Below, in pieces: positions 9,439 to 19,728 of a stretch of DNA of 64,000 nt; position 1 is the stretch's first letter; each line of letters begins with the position of its first letter. A program made the translations under genes and the position numbers. This DNA is from Vibrio sp. S9_S30 (GTDB lineage: Bacteria; Pseudomonadota; Gammaproteobacteria; Enterobacterales; Vibrionaceae): NCBI RefSeq assembly GCF_014694455.1, contig NZ_JAAUWT010000002.1, forward strand, positions 355,563-419,562, read 5' to 3'. Below the pieces are notes generated by a model. It saw only the letters and a program-made list of their open reading frames with translations, was not told the origin of the DNA and searched no databases.

Positions 9439-10056
9439 ATGTTAGACGTATCCAATCTTACTGCTGTTCGTGATGAAAGAGTGCTGTTCGAGGCGCTTTC
9501 TTTTCAGGTCAACTCTGGCGATTTAATCCAAGTTGAAGGGCGAAACGGAACCGGAAAAACAACACTGCTGCGTATCATTGCAGGTCTTGGGGACCCTGAA
9601 GAAGGGTCAATTTACTGGAAAGGCGAAAGCATATTTTCTTCAAGAGAAGAGTATCACTCTGATTTGCTTTTTTTAGGGCATCAGACGGGAGTAAAAAAAG
9701 AGCTCAGTGCGCAAGAAAATCTCGAATTCTATATGAATGTTCATCAAGGGTTAAAGGATCAACAAGCATTATGGAAAGCGCTAGCTCAAGTCGGTCTTGC
9801 AGGAAGAGAGGACATACCCGTTGGTAAATTGTCCGCTGGGCAGCAAAGGCGAGTGGCATTAGCGAGATTGTGGCTAAGTGAGCATCCTCTATGGATATTG
9901 GATGAACCTCTAACGGCAATTGATAAGCAAGGTGTTAAGGTCTTGGAAACGCTGTTTGTTTCTCATGCGCAAAAAGGAGGGATGGTGCTCTTAACCACTC
10001 ACCAAGATATGTTCACGGATAACCCTCTTCTTAGAAAAATTAAATTGGGTGAGTAG
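9439..10056 (+). CDS. ccmA: Cytochrome c maturation ABC ATPase CcmA
   Basis: CcmA is the ATPase of the CcmAB(CD) complex that releases holo-CcmE from CcmC for haem delivery. Motifs: Walker [10 protein letters not shown], signature [13 protein letters not shown], Walker B LWILDEPL. The start is set at ATG 9439 ([17 protein letters not shown]), which matches the family N-terminus. An in-frame codon at 9400 would add 13 unlikely residues. There is no strong SD. It lies 2 nt before ccmB and heads the ccmABCDEFGHI run. The region from 9231 to 9438 upstream holds no gene and presumably carries the promoter. Confidence 0.94.
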   Translation: MLDVSNLTAVRDERVLFEALSFQVNSGDLIQVEGRNGTGKTTLLRIIAGLGDPEEGSIYWKGESIFSSREEYHSDLLFLGHQTGVKKELSAQENLEFYMNVHQGLKDQQALWKALAQVGLAGREDIPVGKLSAGQQRRVALARLWLSEHPLWILDEPLTAIDKQGVKVLETLFVSHAQKGGMVLLTTHQDMFTDNPLLRKIKLGE

Positions 10057-10058
10057 TC

Positions 10059-10727
10059 ATGATTGGAGCAATGATATCAATTATAAGGCGTGAATTACTT
10101 GTAGCCTTTCGTCGACAAGCTGACATTCTGAACCCGCTTTGGTTTTTCATTATTGTCGTTACATTATTTCCTTTGAGTATTGGTCCAGAGCCTAATTTAC
10201 TTGCAAGAATGTCATCTGGCGTGGTTTGGGTTGCAGCGTTGTTGTCTGCGCTATTGTCATTAGAACGGCTCTTTCGAGATGACTTTCAAGATGGTGCGTT
10301 GGAACAGATGATGCTAATGCCTGTACCTTTACCGATGGCCGTGATGGCAAAAGTCATGGCACATTGGATGTTAACCGGAGTACCTCTGATACTCATTAGT
10401 CCTCTGCTGGCCATCTTATTATCCCTAGACTTTAATACGTGGAGTGCAGTGGTTTGCACTCTCTTGGTGGGAACGCCAACATTGAGTTTCATTGGAGCAA
10501 TTGGTGCCGCCCTTACCGTTGGATTGCAAAAAGGTGGTGTTCTTTTGAGTTTACTCGTGTTGCCTTTGTATATTCCTATACTGATTTTTGCTACGTCAGC
10601 CATTGATGCCGCGGGTCTGGGAGTCTCGTATAACGGTCAAATTGCCATACTGGGGGCGATGCTGGCTGGAGCGGCGACGTTAACCCCTTTTGCGATAAGC
10701 GCATCATTACGCATAAGCGTCAATTGA
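10059..10727 (+). CDS. ccmB: Haem exporter permease CcmB
   Basis: CcmB is the six-helix membrane partner of CcmA. The 222 residues are mostly hydrophobic, with helices around 25-45, 52-70, 100-125, 130-155, 160-185 and 195-218, and the family's N-terminal signature REL-VAFRRQADILNPLWFF. GTG/ATG alternatives exist: ATG 10059 is used, and ATG 10071 would give the shorter MISIIRRELL start common in the family. It directly follows ccmA, and a 153-nt gap separates it from ccmC. Confidence 0.93.
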   Translation: MIGAMISIIRRELLVAFRRQADILNPLWFFIIVVTLFPLSIGPEPNLLARMSSGVVWVAALLSALLSLERLFRDDFQDGALEQMMLMPVPLPMAVMAKVMAHWMLTGVPLILISPLLAILLSLDFNTWSAVVCTLLVGTPTLSFIGAIGAALTVGLQKGGVLLSLLVLPLYIPILIFATSAIDAAGLGVSYNGQIAILGAMLAGAATLTPFAISASLRISVN

Positions 10728-10880
10728 TATTGAACAAGTTTTTTTAGTTAACATTCCGTTAAAGTGTTGGGAATGTGCTACAGATTTTAAGTAACACCTA
10801 TTAATAATTAATATTACAACTTCCCAAGATATAAACAGTCTTAACAAGGAAGCCCTAGAAGTAAGAGTGAGATCTTAACC

Positions 10881-11633
10881 ATGTGGAAATGGCTACATCC
10901 CTATGCCAAGCCCGAGAAAGCCTACCAGCTAAGCGATAAGCTTTTGCCTTGGTTTTCCGTTTTGGCTGTCGTCTTTTTAGTCTCTGGTACCATCTGGGGG
11001 TTAGCGTATGCGCCTTCTGATTACCAACAAGGAGACAGTTTCCGGATCATCTATATTCATGTCCCTTCGGCTATTTGGTCGATGGGAGTGTATATGTCGA
11101 TGGCAATCGCAGCCTTTATTGGTCTTGTTTGGCAACTTCGTTTGTCGGATATGGCAGCAGCGGCAATGGCGCCTATTGGAGCCGTTTATACCTTTATTGC
11201 ACTTGTTACTGGTGCAGTATGGGGGAAGCCAATGTGGGGCACGTGGTGGGTATGGGATGCCCGTTTAACTTCCGAATTGATCCTTCTATTTTTATATTTC
11301 GGTGTAATCGCGCTTTATCATGCATTTGATGATCAAAAAACAGGGGCTAAAGCTGCCAGTATCCTAGCCATTGTGGGTGTGATTAACCTGCCAATCATTC
11401 ACTTTTCTGTTGAATGGTGGAATACCTTGCATCAAGGAGCAACAATTACAAAATTCGCTAAACCGTCAATATCTGATGATATGCTTTGGCCGTTGCTGTT
11501 GAATATTTTGGGGTTCGCTTTTTTCTTCGGTGCTGTCACTGTGATCCGATTCAAAAACGAAATTATCAGCAAAGAAAGCCATCGTCCTTGGGTACAAGCT
11601 TTGGCGTCGTCTCCAGCCAGTAGTAAGGAGTAG
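10881..11633 (+). CDS. ccmC: Haem delivery protein CcmC
   Basis: CcmC loads haem onto the periplasmic chaperone CcmE. It is a six-helix member of the haem-handling protein family with the tryptophan-rich WWD motif (GTWWVWDARLTSELIL) that holds haem, plus the two periplasmic His segments (HVPSAIW and HFSVEWWNTLHQG). The 250-aa length is normal. The Ccm locus continues immediately: 3 nt to ccmD. Confidence 0.95.
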   Translation: MWKWLHPYAKPEKAYQLSDKLLPWFSVLAVVFLVSGTIWGLAYAPSDYQQGDSFRIIYIHVPSAIWSMGVYMSMAIAAFIGLVWQLRLSDMAAAAMAPIGAVYTFIALVTGAVWGKPMWGTWWVWDARLTSELILLFLYFGVIALYHAFDDQKTGAKAASILAIVGVINLPIIHFSVEWWNTLHQGATITKFAKPSISDDMLWPLLLNILGFAFFFGAVTVIRFKNEIISKESHRPWVQALASSPASSKE

Positions 11634-11636
11634 AGA

Positions 11637-11843
11637 ATGTATTTTGAATCTATCAGTGATTTTCTCGCCATGGGGGGGTATGCATCCTACGTATGGGGTG
11701 CATTTGGTATTACATTTCTCTCGATGTTGATCTTGCTGTTTAGCAGTATCAAACGAGGAAGGAATCTCATGGATGAGGTGAATGTCAAGATCGATCGTCA
11801 AGCGCGAATTGATGCTGCTAAGAATTTGGAGAACACCCTATGA
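11637..11843 (+). CDS. ccmD: Haem exporter small subunit CcmD
   Basis: CcmD is a 68-aa single-span protein that stabilises CcmABC and helps release holo-CcmE. It shows the family's start ([23 protein letters not shown]), one transmembrane helix (about 17-40) and a positively charged cytoplasmic tail. SD GTAAGGAG lies ahead of ATG 11637. Its 3' end overlaps ccmE by 4 nt (ATGA). Confidence 0.92.
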   Translation: MYFESISDFLAMGGYASYVWGAFGITFLSMLILLFSSIKRGRNLMDEVNVKIDRQARIDAAKNLENTL

Positions 11844-12325
11844 ATCCAAGACGTAAAAAGAGGCTCGGTCTTGTTCTGGCCTTAGTACTTGGCTTAAGTG
11901 CCACCATTGGTCTGATGCTGTATGCCTTGAATCAGAATATGGATTTATTTTACACACCAACTGAGCTTGTTAACGGTAAGCCCGATGGATCAAAACCCGA
12001 AGTCGGTCAACGCTTGAGAATCGGTGGAATGGTCGTAAAAGGTTCGGTTTCTCGTGATTCCCAGTCGCTAAGAGTGCAGTTTGATCTGGCTGATGTTGGT
12101 CCAAAAGTCACGGTTTTTTATGACGGTATTCTTCCCGATCTATTCCGTGAAGGGCAGGGTATTGTTGCACAAGGTGTTTTAAAAGATGCAACGACCATCG
12201 AAGCATTTGAAGTCTTAGCAAAACACGACGAAGAGTACATGCCATCTGAAATCGCAGAAGCAATGCAGAAAGTGCATGAACCTTTGGAATATACAGATGC
12301 ACAAAAATCGGAGAGCACGCAATGA
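11840..12325 (+). CDS. ccmE: Periplasmic haem chaperone CcmE
   Basis: CcmE binds haem covalently and carries it to the CcmFH ligase. The 161-residue protein has an N-terminal anchor helix (about 9-29), an OB-fold beta domain (about 52-125; [30 protein letters not shown]) and the haem-attachment motif HxxxY seen as H129-D-E-E-Y133. ATG overlaps the ccmD stop and the gene overlaps ccmF by 4 nt. Confidence 0.95.
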   Translation: MNPRRKKRLGLVLALVLGLSATIGLMLYALNQNMDLFYTPTELVNGKPDGSKPEVGQRLRIGGMVVKGSVSRDSQSLRVQFDLADVGPKVTVFYDGILPDLFREGQGIVAQGVLKDATTIEAFEVLAKHDEEYMPSEIAEAMQKVHEPLEYTDAQKSESTQ

Positions 12326-14298
12326 TCGCTGAACTTGGGCATTTCGCTCTGATAGTGTCTCTTGGCTTTGCTATATTGCTCAGCCTATTGCCTTTAGTTG
12401 GGGCAACAAAAAACAATATCACACTGATGAACACGGCAAGACCGCTGTCTTGGGGAATGTTCTTGTTGATTCTCCTCTCATTCTTTGTGCTTCTTTGGGC
12501 ATTTTATACTAATGATTTTACTCTCAAGTATGTGGCGTCTAACTCTAACAGTTTGCTTCCTTGGTTCTATCGCTTAACGGCAGTTTGGGGAGCTCACGAG
12601 GGTTCACTGCTCCTGTGGGTGTTGATTCAGGCGGCTTGGACGGTTGCGGTTGCGACATTTAGCCGAGGAATGCCGCAAGAAGCCGTTGCTCGTGTTTTAG
12701 CCGTAATGGGGATGATAACGGTTGGGTTCCTGCTGTTTATCATTGTTACTTCAAACCCGTTTCTTCGAACGTTACCATTCTTTCCTGTTGATGGACGTGA
12801 TTTAAACCCTCTGCTCCAAGATCCTGGCCTAATCATTCATCCGCCAATGCTTTATATGGGATATGTGGGTTTTTCCGTCGCGTTTGCGTTTGCGATTGCT
12901 TCCTTGATGACAGGACGCTTAGATACTGCTTGGGCGCGTTGGTCGAGACCATGGACAACGGCCGCTTGGTTATTTTTAACCTTAGGCATTGCGTTGGGCT
13001 CTTGGTGGGCGTATTACGAACTTGGTTGGGGTGGCTGGTGGTTCTGGGATCCTGTCGAAAACGCGTCTTTCATGCCTTGGTTAGCGGGTACAGCGTTGAT
13101 GCATTCGCTTGCAGTAACGGAGAAACGCGGAACATTTAAAGCTTGGACTGTGCTGCTAGCGATTTCGGCATTCTCGCTCAGCTTGCTGGGTACATTTCTT
13201 GTACGCTCCGGTATATTGGTGTCAGTGCATGCGTTTGCCTCTGATCCCGCTCGCGGTATGTTCATCTTGGGGCTCTTAGTGGTTGTTATTGGCGGTTCGT
13301 TATTGCTGTTTGCGCTGAAAGGGTCATCTGTGCGTGTGCGCGGCAGTTTTGCACTGTTGTCGCGCGAGAATGTCCTGCTTTCCAATAACGTTATTCTCGT
13401 AGCTGCTTTGATGGTTGTACTCGTTGGTACATTGCTACCCTTGGTTCATAAGCAGTTAGGGTTGGGTTCAGTTTCTATCGGTGCACCTTTCTTCAACATG
13501 TTGTTTATGTGGCTAATGATGCCTTTCGCTTTCTTGCTGGGCATAGGTCCATTGATAAAATGGAAGCGTGACGATCTGAGTAGTCTCAAAAAGCCGATGG
13601 CAGTGTCTGGGGTGATTTCTTTGTTACTTGGAGCGGCTTTCGTCTTCCTGTTAGCTGATTCATTTAATGGGCTTGCATACCTAGGATGGGTTATGGCGAT
13701 GTGGATTATCTCTATGCATGGCTTCGAGCTGTATCAAAGAGCGACTCACAGACATACTTTTAGTGTTGGTATTAGAAAGCTCCAGCGAAGCCATTGGGCG
13801 ATGATGCTTGGTCATATTGGTATGGCGATTACCGTGATTGGTATCACCATGGTACAGAATTACAGCATAGAGCGCGATGTTCGTTTAGCACCCGGAGAAA
13901 GCTTTCAAATCCAAGATTATAAATTATATTTCCAAGGCGTACGAGATAATGACGGGCCGAACTATGATGGCTATATCGCGGACTTTGAGATAACAAAAGA
14001 CGGCAATTTTGTGAACATCTTGCATGCAGAAAAGCGTTTTTATACTACGGCTAAATCCATGATGACAGAAGCTGCGATTGATCGTGGCATCACCCGTGAT
14101 TTGTATATCGCAATGGGTGAACGACTGGACGATGGTGATGCATGGGCGGTACGTATCTATTACAAACCCTTCGTTCGATGGATTTGGCTTGGTAGCTTGT
14201 TCATGGCCTTTGGTGGCATTGTGGCAATCAGCGATAAGCGATATCGATTCCGAAAGCCTTCTAAAATGGCAATCGAGCTGAAAGAGAAGGAAGCCTAA
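12322..14298 (+). CDS. ccmF: Cytochrome c haem lyase subunit CcmF
   Basis: CcmF is the large integral-membrane component of the haem ligase that joins haem to apocytochrome CXXCH sites. The 658 aa contain about 15 hydrophobic segments, the WWD motif ([20 protein letters not shown]) and the conserved His segments HPPMLYMGY and VHKQLG. A periplasmic C-terminal domain precedes the last helix near residue 625. ATG 12322 overlaps ccmE, and ccmG begins at the base after the stop. Confidence 0.96.
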   Translation: MIAELGHFALIVSLGFAILLSLLPLVGATKNNITLMNTARPLSWGMFLLILLSFFVLLWAFYTNDFTLKYVASNSNSLLPWFYRLTAVWGAHEGSLLLWVLIQAAWTVAVATFSRGMPQEAVARVLAVMGMITVGFLLFIIVTSNPFLRTLPFFPVDGRDLNPLLQDPGLIIHPPMLYMGYVGFSVAFAFAIASLMTGRLDTAWARWSRPWTTAAWLFLTLGIALGSWWAYYELGWGGWWFWDPVENASFMPWLAGTALMHSLAVTEKRGTFKAWTVLLAISAFSLSLLGTFLVRSGILVSVHAFASDPARGMFILGLLVVVIGGSLLLFALKGSSVRVRGSFALLSRENVLLSNNVILVAALMVVLVGTLLPLVHKQLGLGSVSIGAPFFNMLFMWLMMPFAFLLGIGPLIKWKRDDLSSLKKPMAVSGVISLLLGAAFVFLLADSFNGLAYLGWVMAMWIISMHGFELYQRATHRHTFSVGIRKLQRSHWAMMLGHIGMAITVIGITMVQNYSIERDVRLAPGESFQIQDYKLYFQGVRDNDGPNYDGYIADFEITKDGNFVNILHAEKRFYTTAKSMMTEAAIDRGITRDLYIAMGERLDDGDAWAVRIYYKPFVRWIWLGSLFMAFGGIVAISDKRYRFRKPSKMAIELKEKEA

Positions 14299-14853
14299 AT
14301 GAATCGAAATGTACTTTTTGCCCCACTGGCTTTCTTTTTGATACTGGTCGCCGTGTTTGCTACTCAGCTCAGCCGCAATGCCGATGGGGATGATCCAACA
14401 AAGCTAGAATCGGTATTGATTGGAAAGCCTGTACCCAAATTTAAACTTGAAGACTTAGCAGAACCTGGCCGGCTGTATGAACAAGACATATTTGTAGGTG
14501 AGCCATTGCTCATCAACGTATGGGCGACGTGGTGCCCGACGTGTTATGCCGAGCATACCTACTTAAATGAGTTAGCGGCTAATGGAGTGAAGATTATTGG
14601 TCTTAACTACAAGGATAACCGTGAAAAAGCCGTGCAGTGGTTAAATGAATTGGGCAACCCTTACATGATCAGTTTATTTGATGGGAGCGGTATGCTTGGG
14701 TTAGACCTCGGTGTTTATGGGGCACCAGAAACGTATATCGTTGATGCGAATGGCATTATTCAGTACCGGCACGTTGGCGATGTAAACGCCAGGAATTGGA
14801 AAGAAACGTTACAACCCATTTATCAGCGTTTAGTGGAGGAGGCTGCGAAATGA
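14299..14853 (+). CDS. ccmG: Thiol:disulfide interchange protein CcmG (DsbE)
   Basis: CcmG keeps apocytochrome CXXCH cysteines, or CcmH, reduced in the periplasm. It is a 184-aa membrane-anchored thioredoxin-fold protein with an N-terminal signal-anchor (about 5-24), the active site WCPTC (within NVWATWCPTCYAEH) and the cis-Pro region GVYGAPETYIVD. It starts immediately after ccmF and ends in an ATGA overlap with ccmH. Confidence 0.94.
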   Translation: MNRNVLFAPLAFFLILVAVFATQLSRNADGDDPTKLESVLIGKPVPKFKLEDLAEPGRLYEQDIFVGEPLLINVWATWCPTCYAEHTYLNELAANGVKIIGLNYKDNREKAVQWLNELGNPYMISLFDGSGMLGLDLGVYGAPETYIVDANGIIQYRHVGDVNARNWKETLQPIYQRLVEEAAK

Positions 14854-15344
14854 TGAAGAATTTACGTGGCGTACTCCTTGCTATTGCTCTGTTTGCTTTA
14901 CCTGCTCTGGCTCGCATAGAAGTATACGAATTTGATTCTGTTGAGCAGGAACAGTTATTCAAAGAGCTGGGGCATACATTGCGTTGCCCTAAGTGTCAAA
15001 ATAACTCTATTGGCGATTCTAACGCCATCCTAGCTCAAGATCTCCGACTGAAAGTGTATGAGATGTTGAAAGAAGGGAAAACGGAGCAGGAAATCATCGA
15101 TTACATGATCGCCCGCTACGGAAATTTTGTCACCTATAACCCGCCGATTACTGTTGCAACATCCATACTGTGGATCGGACCTATCGGCGTCTTGGTCATT
15201 GGGTTTGGGTTTATCGTTTTGAGAAGCCGTCGTAAACCCTCCCGTCAAGATTCCGTGAAATCTGTCGACTGGGATGCAGAAAAAGAAGCACAGCTACAAG
15301 CCTTGCTTAAAGAAGAATCCGAAACGGGAGAGGTGCGAAAATGA
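14850..15344 (+). CDS. ccmH: Cytochrome c maturation protein CcmH (thiol-redox domain)
   Basis: CcmH works with CcmF and CcmG to present reduced apocytochrome. The 164-aa product has a signal peptide (cleavage near ALA-RIEVYE), the short three-helix domain with the redox pair LRCPKCQNNSI, and one C-terminal helix (about 105-128). ATG 14850 is preceded by GGAGGAGG and overlaps the ccmG stop. A longer in-frame frame opening at 14796 is inside ccmG and rejected. Here CcmH and CcmI are separate genes, unlike the fused E. coli CcmH. Confidence 0.94.
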   Translation: MMKNLRGVLLAIALFALPALARIEVYEFDSVEQEQLFKELGHTLRCPKCQNNSIGDSNAILAQDLRLKVYEMLKEGKTEQEIIDYMIARYGNFVTYNPPITVATSILWIGPIGVLVIGFGFIVLRSRRKPSRQDSVKSVDWDAEKEAQLQALLKEESETGEVRK

Positions 15345-16561
15345 CTTTTTTTTGGATAGCCACGGCAGTCATCATTACTATCTCTAGCGTGTTTATTGCT
15401 TTTCCTTTGGTTCAGCGACGTGCTGTCGATGATGAAGCGCGGCGTGATGAGCTTAATAAAGCGTTCTACAAAGATCGCTTAGGTGAGCTAGAAGAAGAGA
15501 CGAAAGAAGGATTAGTTGAGAATCAGGAAGATTTAATTGCTGACCTTAAACAAACGTTGTTAGACGACGTTCCTAAAGCAAAGAAAAACGAAGCGACTAC
15601 TCAGATTTCTACAATGGCTGTAGCGATTCCATCGGTATTGTTTGTTGCGGCGTTATCCTACGGAATGTATTACCATTTTGGTGGAGCACAGAAAGTACTG
15701 GACTGGAATCGAGCAGCAAGCAATCTTCCAACGCTCACCAAAAAGCTGATGTCGCCAGAAGGTCAAACTCTCACCGAAGAAGAGATGCAGGATTTGACAC
15801 TCGCGCTGCGTACGCGATTGTATAATCAACCAAACGAATCAACTGGCTGGATGCTTTTAGGTCGTATAGCGTTAGCAAACAGAGATGTGACTACGGCAGT
15901 TGGTGCGATGAAAAACGCATATCGTCTTGAGCCCCAAGATTCAGACATTCAGTTAGGGTATGCTCAAGCTCTGACACTGTCATCTGATGAAGTAGACCAA
16001 GGTCAGGCTCGCTCCTTGCTGCTTCGATTAGCTCAGCAAGAGCAGGTCGATCTGAGAGTATTTTCTTTGCTGGCATTTGATGCGTTTGAGCGTAGCGATT
16101 ACGCTGCGGCAATTCGTTATTGGGGAACCATGCAAGAAAAGATTGGTCCACAAGATAGCCGATACGAGATGCTGAGTAGCAGCATTCAAAATGCGAAGCT
16201 GAAAATGGGCGAAACCGCGGTGGTGAGCGATAAATCAATTCAGGTAAGTATTGCGTTAGCCGATGACGTCAGCCCCGATCCTAATGCTGTATTGATTGTA
16301 TCAGTGCACAGAGCGGATGGCAGCCCAATGCCAGTTGCTGCTGCACGCTATCCTTTGGGGGCTTTTCCAAGAACGGTCGTGCTTGACGATGGAAATAGTA
16401 TGATAGAAGGCGTGAAGCTATCTAGTTTAGATGAGCTTATGGTGAAAGCCAGAATTGATGCGGATGGTAATGTTGCGAGCCGAGATGGCGATTGGTATGG
16501 TCAAAGTGATATCGCTAAATTAGGTGATAAGGTTGCTTTAACCATTGATAAACGGTATTAA
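15341..16561 (+). CDS. ccmI: Cytochrome c maturation protein CcmI (TPR protein)
   Basis: CcmI is the apocytochrome c chaperone that binds the C-terminal helix of substrates. The 406 aa have two N-terminal membrane helices (about 2-20 and 90-110) separated by a cytoplasmic charged loop, then periplasmic TPR-like repeats (about 160-285; GWMLLGRIALANRDVTTAV, DIQLGYAQALTL) and a C-terminal beta-rich domain. It overlaps ccmH by 4 nt and closes the Ccm operon ahead of a terminator. Confidence 0.93.
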   Translation: MTFFWIATAVIITISSVFIAFPLVQRRAVDDEARRDELNKAFYKDRLGELEEETKEGLVENQEDLIADLKQTLLDDVPKAKKNEATTQISTMAVAIPSVLFVAALSYGMYYHFGGAQKVLDWNRAASNLPTLTKKLMSPEGQTLTEEEMQDLTLALRTRLYNQPNESTGWMLLGRIALANRDVTTAVGAMKNAYRLEPQDSDIQLGYAQALTLSSDEVDQGQARSLLLRLAQQEQVDLRVFSLLAFDAFERSDYAAAIRYWGTMQEKIGPQDSRYEMLSSSIQNAKLKMGETAVVSDKSIQVSIALADDVSPDPNAVLIVSVHRADGSPMPVAAARYPLGAFPRTVVLDDGNSMIEGVKLSSLDELMVKARIDADGNVASRDGDWYGQSDIAKLGDKVALTIDKRY

Positions 16562-16663
16562 TGGTACCGTCTCGTGCTAAGTGTCGATATCCATTCAAGT
16601 TGATGAATCTTATGAAATCATTAGAATAGACTGAATGACTTGAGTACATTAAGAATCGATAAT

Positions 16664-16690
16664 AAGACCGGCATAAGCCGGTCTTTGTTT
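16664..16690 (+). terminator. Rho-independent terminator after ccmI
   Basis: A 9-bp stem AAGACCGGC / GCCGGTCTT with a 4-nt ATAA loop is followed by TGTTTTT. It lies 103 nt after the ccmI stop and just upstream of mlaA. Confidence 0.85.
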
Positions 16691-16703
16691 TTGGTAAAGT
16701 AAT

Positions 16704-17462
16704 ATGTTGTTAAATAGAGTGAGTTCTTGGCTATTAGTGTTAGTAGCCTCTTTATTAGTCGGATGTTCCTCTGTGCCAGAGGGAGAATATGACGATCTTT
16801 CTCATCCGAATGACCCGTTTGAAAGCTTTAACCGAGCAATGTTTGATATCAACCATGATTATCTTGATCCTTACATTGTTCGCCCAGTGTCCGTCGCGTA
16901 TGTCGAAACTGTGCCCAAACCCGTTCGTGGTGGCATTGGTAATTTTCTTGCGAATCTTGATGAACCCGCCAGTATGGTCAACAACCTTTTAATGGGGGAG
17001 GGTGAGCAAGCGCTAACAAACTTCAATCGTTTTTGGATTAATTCGACATTGGGTCTACTGGGATTCATTGACGTGGCGTCTGCCGCAGGCATTATTCATC
17101 AGGATGATCGTGCATTCAGCGATGTGTTGGGTTATTACGGTGTGGGTCATGGACCATACTTTATGGTGCCTGGGTACGGACCAATAACGTTACGGAAAGC
17201 AACAGATACTGTCGATGGTATGTATGTCCCACTGTCTTACTTGAACTTTTGGGCTGGTTTAGGAAAGTGGGCATTAGAAGGTTTGGAAAAGCGTTACTTG
17301 CTGATTCCACAAGAAGGCACGCTGAAATCGTCTCCGGATCCTTATGCATTGTCTCGTGACGTATACCTACAGAGGCGGGATTTTAAAGCAGGTATGACGG
17401 ACACAGTAGAAGAAGACGAAGAAGACTTCTTAGACGATTACTTAGATGAAGAGTTTTATTAG
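16704..17462 (+). CDS. mlaA: Outer membrane lipid asymmetry lipoprotein MlaA (VacJ)
   Basis: MlaA removes phospholipids from the outer leaflet of the outer membrane and passes them to the Mla system. The 252-aa protein has a lipoprotein signal ending in the lipobox LLVGC (lipidated C21), the family core (PFESFNRAMFDINHDYLDPYIVRPV, GNFLANLDEPASMVNNLLMG segments) and a hydrophobic helix near residues 110-125. The C-terminal tail is unusually acidic (DTVEEDEEDFLDDYLDEEFY). It is a single-gene unit between two terminators; the other mla genes are not in the window. Confidence 0.94.
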   Translation: MLLNRVSSWLLVLVASLLVGCSSVPEGEYDDLSHPNDPFESFNRAMFDINHDYLDPYIVRPVSVAYVETVPKPVRGGIGNFLANLDEPASMVNNLLMGEGEQALTNFNRFWINSTLGLLGFIDVASAAGIIHQDDRAFSDVLGYYGVGHGPYFMVPGYGPITLRKATDTVDGMYVPLSYLNFWAGLGKWALEGLEKRYLLIPQEGTLKSSPDPYALSRDVYLQRRDFKAGMTDTVEEDEEDFLDDYLDEEFY

Positions 17463-17517
17463 GTAGAGGATTTGATTCGACGATAAGTCGATCAAAAGGA
17501 CCGACTTCAAAAAAGTG

Positions 17518-17547
17518 AAAGCCTGGCGATTTATCGTCAGGCTTTTT
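17518..17547 (+). terminator. Rho-independent terminator after mlaA
   Basis: An inverted repeat AAAGCCTG / CAGGCTTT, extended imperfectly through GCGA/ATCG, is followed by a T run. It lies 56 nt after the mlaA stop. Confidence 0.85.
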
Positions 17548-17804
17548 TCGTGTTGAACTTTCGTGTTGAACCCTCATATAGCTCACTTCAGCTGTGGTTA
17601 GAAAGGGTGTCGACCTTAGCCCCTATTGCATGCTTTGAGTGATGTTATTTCATAGCCAAAGCTAAGGTTCGTTAGGGATCTCATTATCAGGTCAATAATC
17701 TATCTATACTGACGTTAAAAGTAGAATCAATTTCGGGCATAGACCTCATTCCGGTATAGACCTATCGCAACCCCACCGCTAGATAACATTTAAACAGGAA
17801 ACGC
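17548..17804. other. Intergenic region upstream of the ABC exporter gene
   Basis: Together with the mlaA terminator this is a 342-base gap without a gene. No reading frame, repeat or RNA gene was recognised. It presumably carries the promoter of the exporter gene at 17805, whose start is preceded by CAGGAAAC. Confidence 0.5.
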
Positions 17805-19649
17805 ATGTCAGAAACGAGCGATGTTGGAAAACCAAATCAAGCTATTCAAGATAACCGAGAACTAGAAAACTTAGCACGTGAAAGTGCCTGGAATACAATT
17901 CAGAAAATTTCGCCTTATTTGTGGCCAAAGAGTAAACCATGGGTAAAACGAAGGGTGATCATTGCCATGATTGCCCTTGGTCTCTCCAAGTTGGTTGCCG
18001 TGTTTACTCCGTTTTTGTACAAAGCGGTCGTTGATATTCTAGCGACAGAAAATGATTCACCAGAGTGGTTGCTTGCTTTGGGGGCGGTAGGGCTGGTTGC
18101 CGCCTATGGAATGAACCAAGTTTTTAAAATCGGTTTTGAAGAAATACGTAACGTTGTTTTTGCTAAGGTAGGGCAGCACGCGCTCCGTTCTGTCGCGCTA
18201 GAAACCATATCGCATATCCACCGCCTTTCTCTTCGCTACCATCTTACGCGTAAAACAGGCGGCTTAAGCCGAGTCATGGAGCGAGGAGTGAAAGGCATCG
18301 AGTTTTTGCTTCGATTTATGCTTTTTAGCATTGGACCACTCATGCTTGAGCTATTGCTTATTTCTCTCATCTTGTTGTTCGCTTTTGATTTCTGGTATTT
18401 GCTGGTGGTGAGCGTAACCGTTGTTATTTACATCGTGTTTACTGCAAAAGTGACTGAATGGCGGGTGCGTATTCGTAAGGAAATGAACGACAAGGATAAG
18501 GATGCGAACCAAAAAGCGATAGACAGCTTACTGAACTTTGAAACGGTGAAGTACTTTGGTGCAGAGCAGCGGGAAGCGAGGCGTTACGACCAATCAATGG
18601 AAGGCTATGAAGCCGCCTCGATCAAAACAGTGAATTCACTGGCATTACTTAATCTCGGTCAAGCGCTTTTGTTAAATGGGGGGATGGTGCTTGCACTGTT
18701 GCTTGCCGTTAGAGATGTGAATGCTGGAGTATTGACGGTAGGTGGCTTTGTTATGGTCAATGCTTACATGATGCAAGTTATGATGCCGTTGAATTTCCTT
18801 GGGTTTGTGTATCGGGAGATTCGTCAGTCGTTGATAGATATGGGGGAGATGTTTGAATTACTTCGCCAAGAACCCGATGTGAAAGACAAAGAAAATGCAT
18901 CCGAACTCGCGGTTTCAGCTGGAGAGTTAAGTTTTAAGAACATCGATTTCTTTTATGAGTCGCAGAGGCAAATTTTAAATGATGTGAACATCACGGTCGG
19001 TGCTGGAAAGACAGTCGCCATCGTGGGTTCTTCTGGTTCAGGCAAATCGACCCTAGGAAGGCTTCTGTTTCGCTTCTATGACGTGACTAAGGGGGCAATC
19101 CTAATTGATGGTCAGGACATACGAGACGTAACGCAGGACAGTTTGCATCGTGCAATTGGTGTTGTTCCACAAGATACCGTGCTTTTCAACGATACCATTC
19201 ACTACAATATTGCCTACGGCAGATCCAATGCTTCGCAAAATGACATTATTGAAGCGGCTAAAGCGGCTAAAATTCATCATTTCATTGAACAGCTGCCAGA
19301 CGGCTATCAAACTCAAGTGGGTGAGCGGGGGTTAAAGCTGTCTGGTGGTGAAAAGCAGCGCGTAGGTATTGCCCGAACATTGCTCAAGAATCCACCTATT
19401 TTATTACTGGATGAAGCCACTTCGGCTTTGGACACCGAAACAGAAAGAGAAATACAGGAAAGCTTGAAGTTGATGTCGAAAGGAAGAACGGTGATTACCA
19501 TCGCGCATCGTCTCTCTACCATCGTGGATGCCGATAGCATTGTTGTTCTTTCACAAGGAAAAGTCTTGGAGCAAGGAACCCATCAGGCATTACTCGATTT
19601 AAAAGGGCAGTATGCCCAAATGTGGCAGAGTCAGCTTAAAGAAACTTAA
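17805..19649 (+). CDS. Atm1-type ABC exporter (fused membrane and ATPase domains)
   Basis: The 614-aa half-transporter has six transmembrane helices (about 45-330) followed by an ATPase domain with Walker A GSSGSGKST, signature LSGGEKQRV, Walker B ILLLDEATSALD and the H-loop IAHRLST. Its overall pattern, with the N-terminal NTIQKISPYLWP segment and LRYHLTRKTGGLSRVMERGVKGIEFL, fits the Atm1/HMT1 group of glutathione-conjugate or metal-thiol exporters. Transport substrate cannot be read from the sequence. It is monocistronic, with its own terminator shared head-on with fadL. Confidence 0.85.
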   Translation: MSETSDVGKPNQAIQDNRELENLARESAWNTIQKISPYLWPKSKPWVKRRVIIAMIALGLSKLVAVFTPFLYKAVVDILATENDSPEWLLALGAVGLVAAYGMNQVFKIGFEEIRNVVFAKVGQHALRSVALETISHIHRLSLRYHLTRKTGGLSRVMERGVKGIEFLLRFMLFSIGPLMLELLLISLILLFAFDFWYLLVVSVTVVIYIVFTAKVTEWRVRIRKEMNDKDKDANQKAIDSLLNFETVKYFGAEQREARRYDQSMEGYEAASIKTVNSLALLNLGQALLLNGGMVLALLLAVRDVNAGVLTVGGFVMVNAYMMQVMMPLNFLGFVYREIRQSLIDMGEMFELLRQEPDVKDKENASELAVSAGELSFKNIDFFYESQRQILNDVNITVGAGKTVAIVGSSGSGKSTLGRLLFRFYDVTKGAILIDGQDIRDVTQDSLHRAIGVVPQDTVLFNDTIHYNIAYGRSNASQNDIIEAAKAAKIHHFIEQLPDGYQTQVGERGLKLSGGEKQRVGIARTLLKNPPILLLDEATSALDTETEREIQESLKLMSKGRTVITIAHRLSTIVDADSIVVLSQGKVLEQGTHQALLDLKGQYAQMWQSQLKET

Positions 19650-19674
19650 TCAAACTTGGTAAGCGTAAACCAAA

Positions 19675-19705
19675 AAGAGTTGGCACCGTGCCAACTCTTA
19701 TATTT
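19675..19705. terminator. Bidirectional terminator between the ABC exporter gene and fadL
   Basis: A near-perfect inverted repeat (AAGAGTTGGC / GCCAACTCTT, spacer ACCGT) is flanked by A residues on the left and a TATATTTTT tract on the right. It lies between convergent genes and can serve both strands. Confidence 0.8.
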
Positions 19706-19728
19706 TTCAGATAATCGGATCCGTTTGA

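Noticed and set aside
13014..13385. Minus-strand frame inside ccmF
   Set aside because: It is a shadow of a well-conserved membrane protein gene with no coding signals of its own.
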